From the NCBI RefSeq assembly GCF_918797505.1, contig NC_092794.1, positions 35,640,122 to 35,704,121 on the forward strand: a stretch of DNA of 64,000 nt, in the 5' to 3' direction. The stretch comes from Bemisia tabaci. Its lineage: Eukaryota > Arthropoda > Insecta > Hemiptera > Aleyrodidae. This document shows, piece after piece, positions 35,685 to 46,137 of the stretch; position 1 is the first letter of the stretch; every line of letters starts with the position of its first letter. A program made the position numbers and the translations under genes. Below the pieces are notes generated by a model. The model was not told the DNA's origin. It worked only from the letters and a program-made list of their open reading frames with translations, and made no database searches.

Positions 35685-35750
35685 TAGAGCAGAATTCCCT
35701 GACTATCCGGATTATTTCCGAATTCCCTGACTTTTCCAGGTTTTCTCTTA
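35685..35750. repeat. Fragment of CCCTGACTTTTCC-type hAT-like element
   Basis: Contains CCCTGACTTTTCCAGG, the phrase repeated near the ends of the elements at 54562-56536 and 58308-59558. No terminus or arms remain. Confidence 0.5.
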
Positions 35751-36843
35751 GCCTTGCAATCTTGAAGTATTTGTTGGAAGATGAATTTTGTATACTGTTG
35801 CAAAGATAGCTTTTCTATAGCCTGTCTGTTCTTCGTACCTGAACAGAAGATGCTAGGAGAGAAGTTTTTTGATGGGCCACTGGACAAGGTGCGAATTTAA
35901 GCATTTAAATTAATGTTTTTTCATTTAAAATTCAAGTGGAACTCAAATATGAACCTTCTTCAATGGATGAATTCAAACTTCTCGCCCATGAGAAAACTAT
36001 GATCTACTTACTTGAGTAAAATTGCACACTAAACTTTACCACAAAAGTCTCAGCGGTGTGAAAATATGAAAACCTCAAGCGCTTGGATTCAGTTGTTGCA
36101 CATTGTTTACTTTTTGAACAACAAAGGGAGGGGAAGGAAAACTGCTCAATTACAGAATCTGCCAATACTGTTGTAGTGCACAATTTGATACGTAGAGAAT
36201 CTGGTTATTTTGTGAGTGGAAAATTGAAATTTATTGTAACCAGGGCTGAGTGAAAAAGTAAACATCTGGGTTAGGAGTAGATTACAGTAATTTCAAGTGT
36301 GCAAATCGTTCTCTACATGAAATTTTGCAGTGGACACCTTTTGGCGGCCTAAGTCCGCAACCACAGATCCTGTTTGCTGTACTTGATAATCTCTGATCCT
36401 TTTTTATTTTTTAAAAGGAGATCACATCAACATCATTCCTTTAAGTTTTCGCAGAAGTTTCTTCACACAGAAAAGAAAAATCATGGTGGTTATTGAATAT
36501 TGCCATTTGATAGTTTTCCATTAAAAACATGAAGTATGACAGGAAGTCTGCATTGCAAATTGAAATATGTGGCTGTGGACTTTCACTACTGATAAGTCAG
36601 GATGCTTAAAGTACCTTGTGTAATGAGCCACTCTAGATTAAATTGTTATGCTAATCTAGACTCCAGTTAAAAAATTAGTAGGATCTTCATTTACCGATGA
36701 ATTAGAGATCAAAGTATGACCGAACGCGCTTCCATTATTACGACAGATAAAGAAAGCTTAAAACCAAGCAATGCAAGCAATCAGCAACCGCCAAGAAATA
36801 TAACTTGGAGAATGATGATCAGATCATCTACACCACTGCACAA

Positions 36844-38870
36844 TAGGGGTGATCGAAATTCCCGACTTGAGCGCTATACAATCCGAATAGGGAAAAAAGG
36901 TGACCAAATTGCATGTAGATGACGGGAAAAATTGTCCGCAGCCGTAATTCCAACGGGAATATGGCGCTTAAGCCCTTCAAATATTTGCATTGTTAAAATA
37001 CCTAAAAAATCAGGTTTTTTCTCATTCGGGTCGGTGGAGGTGCCCTCAAACACGCACTTTCAACATCAAGCACATGACATCCTACGTATTTTTTCACGAG
37101 GAATCAATTGTACTGGTTTTCTAAACGATACATCGTTGTATTTAATCGATAAATCGATTTTTCATTCGATTTTTGAGAAAAATTTGGTGATTTCTAACAC
37201 TAACTGTACCAAATTCTATTAACTAGTCATACATAGGCAAAAGTTTAAATGCGTAAGTAAACTAGTGCTCACATAAACTTTTATAAACAAGGCACTTACC
37301 CTCAAAGCAGTGTATACTGACCATTTTTCAGTTTGGGTACTAGATGATGGCCAGAATGCCGGGATTCTTGGCGTCGCGGCAATCGCGTTTCATGGCCCAT
37401 CAGTCGAAAAAACATTTTTTTCGAAATCCGACGACGGGTAGTGAAGGTGAGTTGCCTTTTGGCATCAAATGACGAGGAAAAAATCCTGGCTCCATAGGAC
37501 AACACTTTCATCGAAAACATCAGACTCAAACTTCCAAAATCTCAAATTTTCGTTTTTACCAAGTTTTTTTTTTCTAAAATAATTTCTGGATGATAGGAAA
37601 GACACAACTGACACGTACCATGCGTGTTTTCATAGAAAATTTGAGTCAAGGTATCGATTTTTGTGGTTGAAAAATCAAGATATAGATTTAAAATATCGTT
37701 TCTTGCCATATTTTGTCCGAAAAAGCGATTTTTTTGTGTATATCCCAAGAAATTTTGATTCATCAATGCAAGCCTTTGATAAATCGACCTTAGTTGTCAG
37801 GATTTCTACGTACTTTAAGCAGGTGTAACCCCGTTACCCTTAGGATATTTTCACGAAGAATCTATTTTTGAAGGCAAAATGTCAATTTATCAAAGGCTTG
37901 CAATGATGAATCAAAATTTCTTGGGATATACACAAAAAATCGCTTTTTCGGACAAAATATGGCAAGAAACGATATTTTAAATCTACATCTTGATTTTTCA
38001 ACCACAAAAATCGATACCTTGACTCAAATTTTCTATGAAAACACGCATGGTACGTGTCAGTTGTGTCTTTCCTATCATCCAGAAATTATCTTAGAAAAAA
38101 AAAACTTGGTAAAAACGAAAATTTGAGATTTTGGAAGTTTGAGTCTGATGTTTTCGATGAAAGTGTTGTCCTATGGAGCCAGGATTTTTTCCTCGTCATT
38201 TGATGCCAAAAGACAACTCACCTTCACTACCCGTCGTCGGATTTCGAAAAATATGTTTTTTCGACTGATGGGCCATGAAACGCGATTGCTGCGACGCCAA
38301 GAATCCCGGCATTCCGGCCATCATCAAGTACCCAAACTGAAAAATGGTCAGTATACACTGCTTTGAGGGTGAGTGCCTTGTTTATAAAAGTTTATGTGAG
38401 CACTAGTTTACTTACGCATTTAAACTTTTGCCTATGTATAAGAAAATGCTGTTTTTGTAATGAATGTGTGTTGCCTTTTGCTTGTGTATAGTTAATAGAA
38501 TTTGATACAGTTAGTGTTGAAAATTACCAAATTTTTCTCAAAAATCGAATGAAAAATCGATTTATCGATTAAATACAACGATGTATCGTTTAGAAAACCA
38601 GTACAATTGATTCCTCGTGAAAAAATACGTAGGATGTCATGTGCTTGATGTTGAAAGTGCGTGTTTGAGGGCACCTCCACCGACCCGAATGAGAAAAAAC
38701 CTGATTTTTTAGGTATTTTAACAATGCAAATATTTGAAGGGCTTAAGCGCCATGTTCCCGTTGGAATTACGGCTGCGGACAATTTTTCCCGTCATCTACA
38801 TGCAATTTGGTCACCTTTTTTCCCTATTTGGATTGTATAGCGCTCAAGTCGGGAATTTCGATCACCCCTA
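36844..38870. mobile_element. 2.0-kb hAT-like hairpin element in NOMO intron
   Basis: Termini TAGGGGTGATCGAAATTCCC and the inverse, flanked on both sides by the perfect 8-bp duplication CTGCACAA (36836-36843, 38871-38878), which fits the hAT preference nTnnnnAn. Arms 36844-37785 and 37876-38870 pair nearly perfectly around a 90-bp loop. The right arm has a ~50-bp extra segment near 38440-38489 that looks like a tandem duplication ending TGTGTATA. No transposase: frames in one arm are mirrored in the other. Confidence 0.93.
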
Positions 38871-38950
38871 CTGCACAACAAGCGCCGAGAAGCTTGCGAA
38901 GACAATTAGAACAGAATACATGAGAATACATGAGATACTGATACACTCAC

Positions 38951-39050
38951 CTTCAACACATATTCACCCCTATCAAAAACTTGAAGTACATAATATCCGT
39001 TGTTGGGGGCAGCGTCTATGTGGTCTTTTAGAGCACCCTGTTTCGACACT
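38951..39050 (-). CDS. NOMO: NOMO (Nodal modulator) upstream exon
   Basis: The 100-bp exon on the minus strand lies between acceptor TCTTTTTTAG and donor GTGAGT. One nucleotide completes the preceding codon, then 33 codons follow: it starts VSKQGALKDHID, continues APNNGYYVLQVFDRGEYVLK and ends in phase 0, matching the phase-0 start of the exon at 34286-34414. It matches the NOMO segment with KQG-x-LK, APNNGY and DxGxxxLK that directly precedes the GW-x-F segment. The intron between the two exons (34415-38950) hosts the 617-bp inverted-repeat element and the hAT-like hairpin. The exon with the signal peptide and GCGGFV-type start is not found in the window, so the gene is partial here. Confidence 0.92.
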
Positions 39051-39059
39051 CTAAAAAAG

Positions 39060-40510
39060 AGAATGATAGGTTGTTAGAATTAAGAAAAAATTAAGTTGAT
39101 TCGAACATTGAGAAGCTGAAAAAGGACATGGTACACTGAAGAATCTTTTGGCGAGATTAGTGTATGGAAAATCTGATTATAAACGCTCATTTTACCCACG
39201 GGAGTATGAGAAATATATTAAAAAATCCAGATGACACCAGATTTTTAGCTATTGTGTGTGTCCTTCATGAAACATTTGAAGTTCCGATTGATGTCCACAG
39301 TAACAATCCCCACTATAATAGTTACTTGCTCCCCACCCACTCATGTTTTCCGTTCACAATTACTTTCGAAAGAATCGCTTTAACTCATTAAAATTTTGCA
39401 ATATTGTCCCTTTCGATCAAAGAAAGGCAAAGTTTGAATTTGGGTTCAATGGCTTACCGTGTATCTATAAACGGCTATTAACTTAAGTACCCTATTTGCT
39501 CTGTTTCCTGCTAATCCGTTTTTTTAAATTTCCAGTTCTTGGTTTTCTTTGTAACCTTGATTTTTTATCATTTGATTTTTTATTTGGATAATCGAATTTA
39601 CTGTTAGAATAGAATTCACTTTTCTATTTTTGTACAAATGATCCGTGGCCATCATTAACTTTTCAAATTCCATCTTTCATCGTTTTTCTTCACCTCCTTG
39701 CATCTTTCACCAGGCCAAGTCATCTGATTCTTTATTGTCATTGTTTGTTTTTTTTTTTTTTTTTTTTTTGATAGGTTATGTTACATTTTTTTGTTCATAG
39801 TATTCAATGTCCTAAATGTCCCAAGGAGGAATAGGTCTATTCCACCAATTTTTTTAAATTCATTTTCGGATAATGTGCATCATTCTGAGTTTAAAGAATT
39901 TTTCCCAGAAATTTCTGACCCCCCCCCCCCCCCCAACCCTCCAAAAAAGCTCCTGAAATTTCAGAAATTGTTGGCGGGAAAATTTAAAGCAAAGAATGGC
40001 AGGAGAGTGTAGCCATTGTGTGACGTCGCAACCAGTAGCCTACGTTTGTTTATTTTACAAATACATGAAATTCCCGATAAGGAGTCAAGAGGCAACATTT
40101 CAAAGGGAATTATCAGACTGTTGGAGGCCGTATTCATCAAATTTTCTTGCAATAATAAGCTCTTTACTAGGGTGTCCCGAAAAAAGTTCGACCTCAAAAA
40201 ATTACGTTTTCTGGTTATAGAAGTTTTCCATTAGGTTAGAAAACACTTTTGACCAAGTTTCAGATTTTTCGGTAAAGTTTAAGTGCTGCCGCATCGCACA
40301 TTTGTGAAATTTGCGATCCCGATAATTGAGGTTTTTGGCGATTTGATGATTTTTTTTATTGACGAAGCAGTCTCGCTAGAACCCCGAAAATTTGAGATAG
40401 TAGCCTCCTAACACATTAATTTTGATATAAATTAAACATTTGGGCGTGCGAGACAGGGAAGTATGTTTTAACAATTCGGAAACTTGGCCGAAAACGCTTC
40501 TCAGGCGCAG
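39060..40510. other. Intronic or upstream DNA, no exon found
   Basis: AT-rich with a poly(T) run near 39748-39769 and a poly(C) run near 39919-39934. A possible element terminus AGGGTGTCCCGAAAAAAGTT lies at about 40170, upstream of the inverted repeat that begins at 40511. No NOMO first exon was found. Confidence 0.4.
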
Positions 40511-40832
40511 ATGGGACACAAATCAGCGAGTTGGCAAAATTTTTTTAAGTTTGAAGGAATATTGCTCTCGCCGTAAAAATTTAAGGTAGCTGACTTTTAA
40601 TGGACTACTTTTGATAAAAATTACACATTTAAGCGTGGAAACCGCGGAAGTATTTTTTAAAATTCGGAAACATGAGCGAAAACATTGTTTTAACGCAAAT
40701 ATGCACTTCGGCAAAAATTGATTACTTTTTTAATTTTCGGAGAAATATTGCTGGCGATGTATGAACTAAAGGTAGTCGACTTCTAATGGCATATTTTTGG
40801 TCTCAGAGACAGAAAATTTACTCGTTGTTAAG
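40511..40832 (+). repeat. Left arm of an older inverted repeat split by a LINE
   Basis: Matches the reverse complement of 49035-49362 at roughly 80-85% (for example CAAATCAGCGAGTTGG against the region near 49340, and GGTAGTCGACTTCTAATG against 49085). The LINE 40888-49017 sits in the loop. Confidence 0.8.
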
Positions 40833-41233
40833 GGACATTACCCGAAGAGAATTATTGCGAAACGCACACTGCAAGCTATGATGTCGGGAGGACGTACGGG
40901 CGCTCTCGAGACGAGAAGTTGTGTTTTGCTCGGCACCAGTTAATCAACCTCAAAACCCTGTTTTAAGTGACTTTTAAAACCAGTGTTTGGCATCAATCGA
41001 TGCAATCTGGAAAGGAGCTTCCTTCTATAGACCTTTTTGAACCTTTTCTGTCCCTGGGGACCCAGTTTTGTGTCGTGTTTAAGTTCTGTGAAGTGGCCTA
41101 AAGTGTTGTGCAATCGAAAGATTTGCCAGCTTGGGCCACTCACGCAAGACTTGTCTGTTTTTGCGCATGCGCTCTTGAGCAGAAATTCGGCAACAATGGA
41201 CTGATTACAATCTGAGCTAGCGATTGTCACCGT

Positions 41234-41565
41234 AGTCGTCTTTTTTTATGCCATCGGTCGCCATCAGTCGCCGTCACTGCGCAATCATTCGTGTTTTGTT
41301 TCGTTGATGCCATCAGAAATGGGCGGAGCTTAGTTTGTCAAACTGAGCTAGACCATCAGTCACGTGACGCTTTGACGCCATCAGCCGCAATCACTCGTCA
41401 CCCGAGTCCGGAGTGTCTCCATGGAGCACCATCAGTGAAACCTAACCTCTAACAATTTTTTAGTAGCGTAATCCCGTGATTGGATAGAGAAAAATGGGCG
41501 TAACCATCAGTCGCAATCACAGCGATGCCATCGGTAAGCGACCGACGACATAAAAAAAGACGACT
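41234..41565. mobile_element. 332-bp MITE in LINE 5' UTR
   Basis: Ends AGTCGTCTTTTTTTATG and the inverse, flanked by CGT on both sides (41231-41233, 41566-41568), consistent with a 3-bp duplication. The interior has repeated GCCATCAGTCGC-type phrases. Family unknown. Confidence 0.7.
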
Positions 41566-41701
41566 CGTGATTAATAATCCCACATACTTTGAGCAACACC
41601 TTAGAGCATCAACGCGGCGCGCGGCGCACGTCGCGCCGAACCGCTGACAACAGTAACGGTAGTCCTGCTGATTGTGAGCTCGCCTGCGTCTTATCGCCGA
41701 A

Positions 41702-44700
41702 ATGAAGCCGTGTGTCCAACATGACCGGGCTCATTGCGAACAGTGCAAATGCGCTGTTCATAACGTCATGGACTGTCATAAAACCGACTGCATTAGGGAG
41801 AAACATTACTCCCTGAGTGCTCCTAAGGTTCTGGATAAGAAAAAAACCAAGGAGAAAACAGAACCCATGAGGACCTCTACTCCAATTCCTGATAACTCTG
41901 AACCCCCCGCCTCTCAATCACAGAGTAACCCTACCTTGATTGAGAATGAAAATGAAGTTCAAACAATGATGGCACTGATGAAAAAGATGACAAGATGGAC
42001 TACACCGAAGCATCCCTGAAAAGAACCAGAAACGAAGACCTGAACTCTAGGGTGGGACTTATTTTTTTAAACCGACAAAACCAAATGTTGCACGGTCTTA
42101 AATGGTTCTATGTGATAAAAAAACACGGTAGCCAAGAGGATTTTGAGAAAAAAATTTTTTAACCCGGCGCGCACAGAGCCTAAACATCGAGATTTTTCCG
42201 GTTTTTTTGGCATTTTCGCCGTATATTTTTGATATTTTTGCCAGCAACACAGATTCGACGCTAGATGTCCAAGAATTGGTACAAACCTAGCACATACCTT
42301 GCTGATTAAGGGAAAATTTTTGTTTTTCTCGTAGGTCACTCTCAGTTCGCTTGGTAATGCCGAAACTCTCCGCTCGGCAGCTCTAAAAATCGAAATTTCG
42401 TCGTTTTTTAACGTATAATGAGCTTTTTGAGCAACCTATAATGGTAGTAAAAATCCGAAAATTTGTGGAAAGAAAGTCCATACCATCAGTATGGAAGGGC
42501 AGATGTCAGAAAACTCCTACGTCTTTTACTTTCTGCCAAGCTATGCCCAGAATGGTGGAAAACTTGTCAAAAATAGCTCAATTTTGACCGTTTTTTCGCG
42601 TTCGAAAATTTATTGGACACCCTGTAATGACAATGAAGGTCCGAAAATTTGTGGAAAGTAAGTTCATACCATCTGTATGAAATAAAAAATTTTACTTGGT
42701 TCATACGTCTTATATTCTTCGTCCTGCGATACCCGAAATGGCAGCGAAAACGTCAAAAATACCTCAAATTGGCCGTTTTTTGATAATTTTTTGGAACACC
42801 TTGTAGTGGCAGTGGAGGTCCGAGAATTTGTGCAAAGTAAGTTCATACCCTCCGCAAGGGATAAAAAAATCTACTTGGTTCCTATGTCTTACATTCCTCG
42901 TTGTGCGGTGCCCGCAATCACTTCGGAAACGTCAAATATATCTGAATTCGGCCAATTTTTCGAGTGTGAAATTTTTTTGGCACCCTGTTATGACATCAGC
43001 GACTCTTAAAAGTGCCAAGTAAATATACGTTATTTATACATCTGAAAGGAACGGCAATTTTTCAAAGACCCTTACATTTATAATTGTTGTCGCTAGACGC
43101 CCAGGAATGAGGCGAAATTTTCCAAAATACCTAAATTTATCCATTCCTTTCTTTCAACACTAGCTTCTTACATAATTTCGGACTTCCGCTGTCAGTACAG
43201 GGTGTCTGCAAAAATAATTCGGTAAAAAAAATTGACCGCATTCAGGTATGTAGTTGACGTTTCCGATGCGATTGCGGGCACCGCTCAACGAGGAATGCAT
43301 ACCATAGGAACGATGTAGAATTTTTCATTGCATGAAGATGGAATGATCTCACTTTCAGCATATTTTTCGACCTCTGTTGCCGTTACAGGGTGTCTATTAA
43401 ATTTTAATAGCGAAAGACCGGTCAAAATGGAGGTATTTTTCACGATTTTTGTGTATCTGAAGACACCGTGCGACCAAGAATCAAACATCTATGGACCTTT
43501 TGAAATTTGCCCTTTTATACTGGTGGTATGGACTTGCTTTTCCCCAATTTTCGAACTTCCAGTGTCATTACAGGGTGTCTAATAAATTTTGCCATTGAAG
43601 AAACGGTCGAATTGAGGTATTTTTGACGTTTTCGAAGTGATTGCGGGCACCGCACAACGAGGAATGTAAGACATAGGAACCAAGTAGATTTTTTTATCCC
43701 TTGCGGAGGGTATGAACTTACTTTGCACAAATTCTCGGACCTCCACTGCCACTACAAGGTGTTCCAAAAAATTATCAAAAAACGGCCAATTTGAGGTATT
43801 TTTGACGTTTTCGCTGCCATTTCGGGTATCGCAGGACGAAGAATATAAGACGTATGAACCAAGTAAAATTTTTTATTTCATACAGATGGTATGAACTTAC
43901 TTTCCACAAATTTTCGGACCTTCATTGTCATTACAGGGTGTCCAATAAATTTTCGAACGCGAAAAAAAACGGTCAAAATTGAGCTATTTTTGACAAGTTT
44001 TCCACCATTCTGGGCATAGCTTGGCAGAAAGTAAAAGACGTAGGAGTTTTCTGACATCTGCCCTTCCATACTGATGGTATGGACTTTCTTTCCACAAATT
44101 TTCGGATTTTTACTACCATTATAGGTTGCTCAAAAAGCTCATTATACGTTAAAAAACGACGAAATTTCGATTTTTAGAGCTGCCGAGCGGAGAGTTTCGG
44201 CATTACCAAGCGAACTGAGAGTGACCTACGAGAAAAACAAAAATTTTCCCTTAATCTGCAAGGTATGTGCTAGGTTTGTACCAATTCTTGGACATCTAGC
44301 GTCGAATCTGTGTTGCTGGCAAAAATATCAAAAATATACGGCGAAAATGCCAAAAAAACCGGAAAAATCTCGATGTTTAGGCTCTGTGCGCGCCGGGTTA
44401 AAAATTTTTTTTCTCAAAATCCTCTTGGCTACCGTGTTTTTTTATCACATAGAACCATTTAAGACCGTGCAACATTTGGTTTTGTTGATTTAAAAAAATA
44501 AGTCCCACCCTACTGAACTCCTCTAGCAGCGACATCGGATCCCATAAGGGAAACACTGGAAACAAAAAGCCAGCACTAGAAACTACCACCCTTCCCGAAA
44601 AACCTAATGTCGGGAAACAAAAGGAAGTTGACAAAACTGATGCAAATGAAACCGACTCTAACTCCGATGATGGTTTCCTGGTACCCAAGAGCTCAATCGT

Positions 44701-45967
44701 ACTCACGAAAAAGGCCACAAAAAACAGCACAAGAGGAAGAAGCAAAAGCCTCTCATCACATCTGGCCTCCACATCTAGAAACAGAAGTGTTTCAGGAACC
44801 AGAAACACCAAGAACCCAACAAAGAAGACAGAAGAAACCCAGGATCATGAACCCAAAATGAGTGAGACCGACCAAAATGCTCAAAAACCCGCTGACGAAA
44901 CGAAACTCCCGGAAATTACCATTGAATCTCTTTTTGGAAACATTGTTACCCCCAGTGAATTCTCTTGGCCAATTTTACAAGAAATGTTATTAGCATTAAG
45001 AAAATCCATTGTGACTAATGATAATCATTTTAAAGATCAAATTGATTTTTGGAAAAACAAATATGAAAAAGCCCAAACAGAATAAGTATCCTTAAGATCA
45101 AAATTTGAAGAACATATATCAGAGTTCAATAACAAATTAACAAATGTTCCACAAACCGTTAGCAAATTAGATAAGAAAAGTAATGACTTCCCTGCACTGA
45201 ATGAAAAATTAAATTACAGTGAACAGCTCAAGAAAAACAAGCAAAATCTTACTTGTGGAGTTGTCAATAGAGTCTCCAAAGAAGTCACTATACTTTTAGA
45301 ATCTAGTGTTTCTGGAAAAACTGTGAATGAACAACAACTATTTGAAATGATTCACAAGGAAATCCCACCCAACTTAGGGAAAATTTTTTCGTTAAAATTG
45401 AATAAGGACAAGGACTTTGTAATTAGAGCTAAAACTGATGACAGAGGAAGATTAGAAAGTGCACTAAAAAATTGCCTTAAATCCAAATCAGTAAATGTTA
45501 AAGCCACTTATCCATCAGAAGTTGTTGGTTTTGGTCCAGTTCCAGCCAACATGTTCGAATCCCAAGTTCTTAAGGAAATTCATGCCGAACTCAAAAACAA
45601 GCACATTCTCGAAAATATTCAAGGGAAAACACATATTTTCCGAACCATTAAATTAAGGAATAATTACAGTACCCCCAAAAATATAATGTACATGAGAATT
45701 GAATCACCCCTGCTTGAAGATGTCCTAATTCAAAGAAACTTTTATTTAAGTACCTTCGGCTTTGCTAAAGCTGAACCAAAAATCCTTGTATCCCCATGTA
45801 TGAACTGCCTAGATCTGTATCGTGGAACAAAAATTTGTAAAAATGAAGTGTTATGCCTCAAATGTGGTAAAAATAACCATAAAATCGCCCAATGCAAAGA
45901 AGAAAATGCAAAATGTATAAACTGCGTCAGACATAAAATCAAAGAAAATTTAGATACTTCCCACTAG
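41702..45967 (+). pseudogene. LINE ORF1 (gag-like), interrupted
   Basis: Starts MKPCVQHDRAHCEQCKC, a Cys/His-rich N-terminus. A frameshift lies near 41990. The frame then reaches 42047, is split by the hAT-like element (42048-44512) and continues after it in the same frame, so removing the element and one 8-bp duplication restores continuity. An in-frame TAA occurs at 45083-45085. The C-terminal 214 codons (45323-45967) end in zinc-knuckle sequence, including CLKCGKNNHKIAQC (C-x2-C-x4-H-x4-C), preceded and followed by further CxxC pairs. ORF1 proteins of this kind bind the LINE RNA. No longer translatable as one protein. Confidence 0.85.
42048..44512. mobile_element. 2.5-kb hAT-like palindromic element in LINE ORF1
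   Basis: Termini TAGGGTGGGACTTATTTTTT and the inverse; flanked by the perfect 8-bp duplication CTGAACTC (42040-42047, 44513-44520). The whole element is a palindrome centred near 43270. Within the arms a ~183-bp unit is repeated: each starts near TACAGGGTGT on the right side (43196, 43387, 43570, 43753, 43933) and mirrored on the left, and contains a conserved TCCGAAAATTTGTGGAAAG-type phrase. No transposase. The 8-bp duplication and TAGGG ends suggest hAT; TSD position 7 is T rather than the preferred A. Confidence 0.92.
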
Positions 45968-46137
45968 CTCCAAATACTCCATCTATCTTAAAGCCCTAGA
46001 ACAGAAATGTAGACGATATGACGATCATGATAATCTATTCTATGAACAGTTCAGAAACACCTTGACACTACCTCACTGTGGCAGTACACAGGTAGTTAAT
46101 AATGTAAACAATCCTGACCTTTCTCAACAAAATCAAT

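Noticed and set aside
36716..36922. Plus-strand frame starting MTERASIITTDKES as a gene exon disrupted by the hAT-like element
   Set aside because: The frame would continue past the element for only about ten codons, has a stop just upstream and no recognised homology; chance is as likely.
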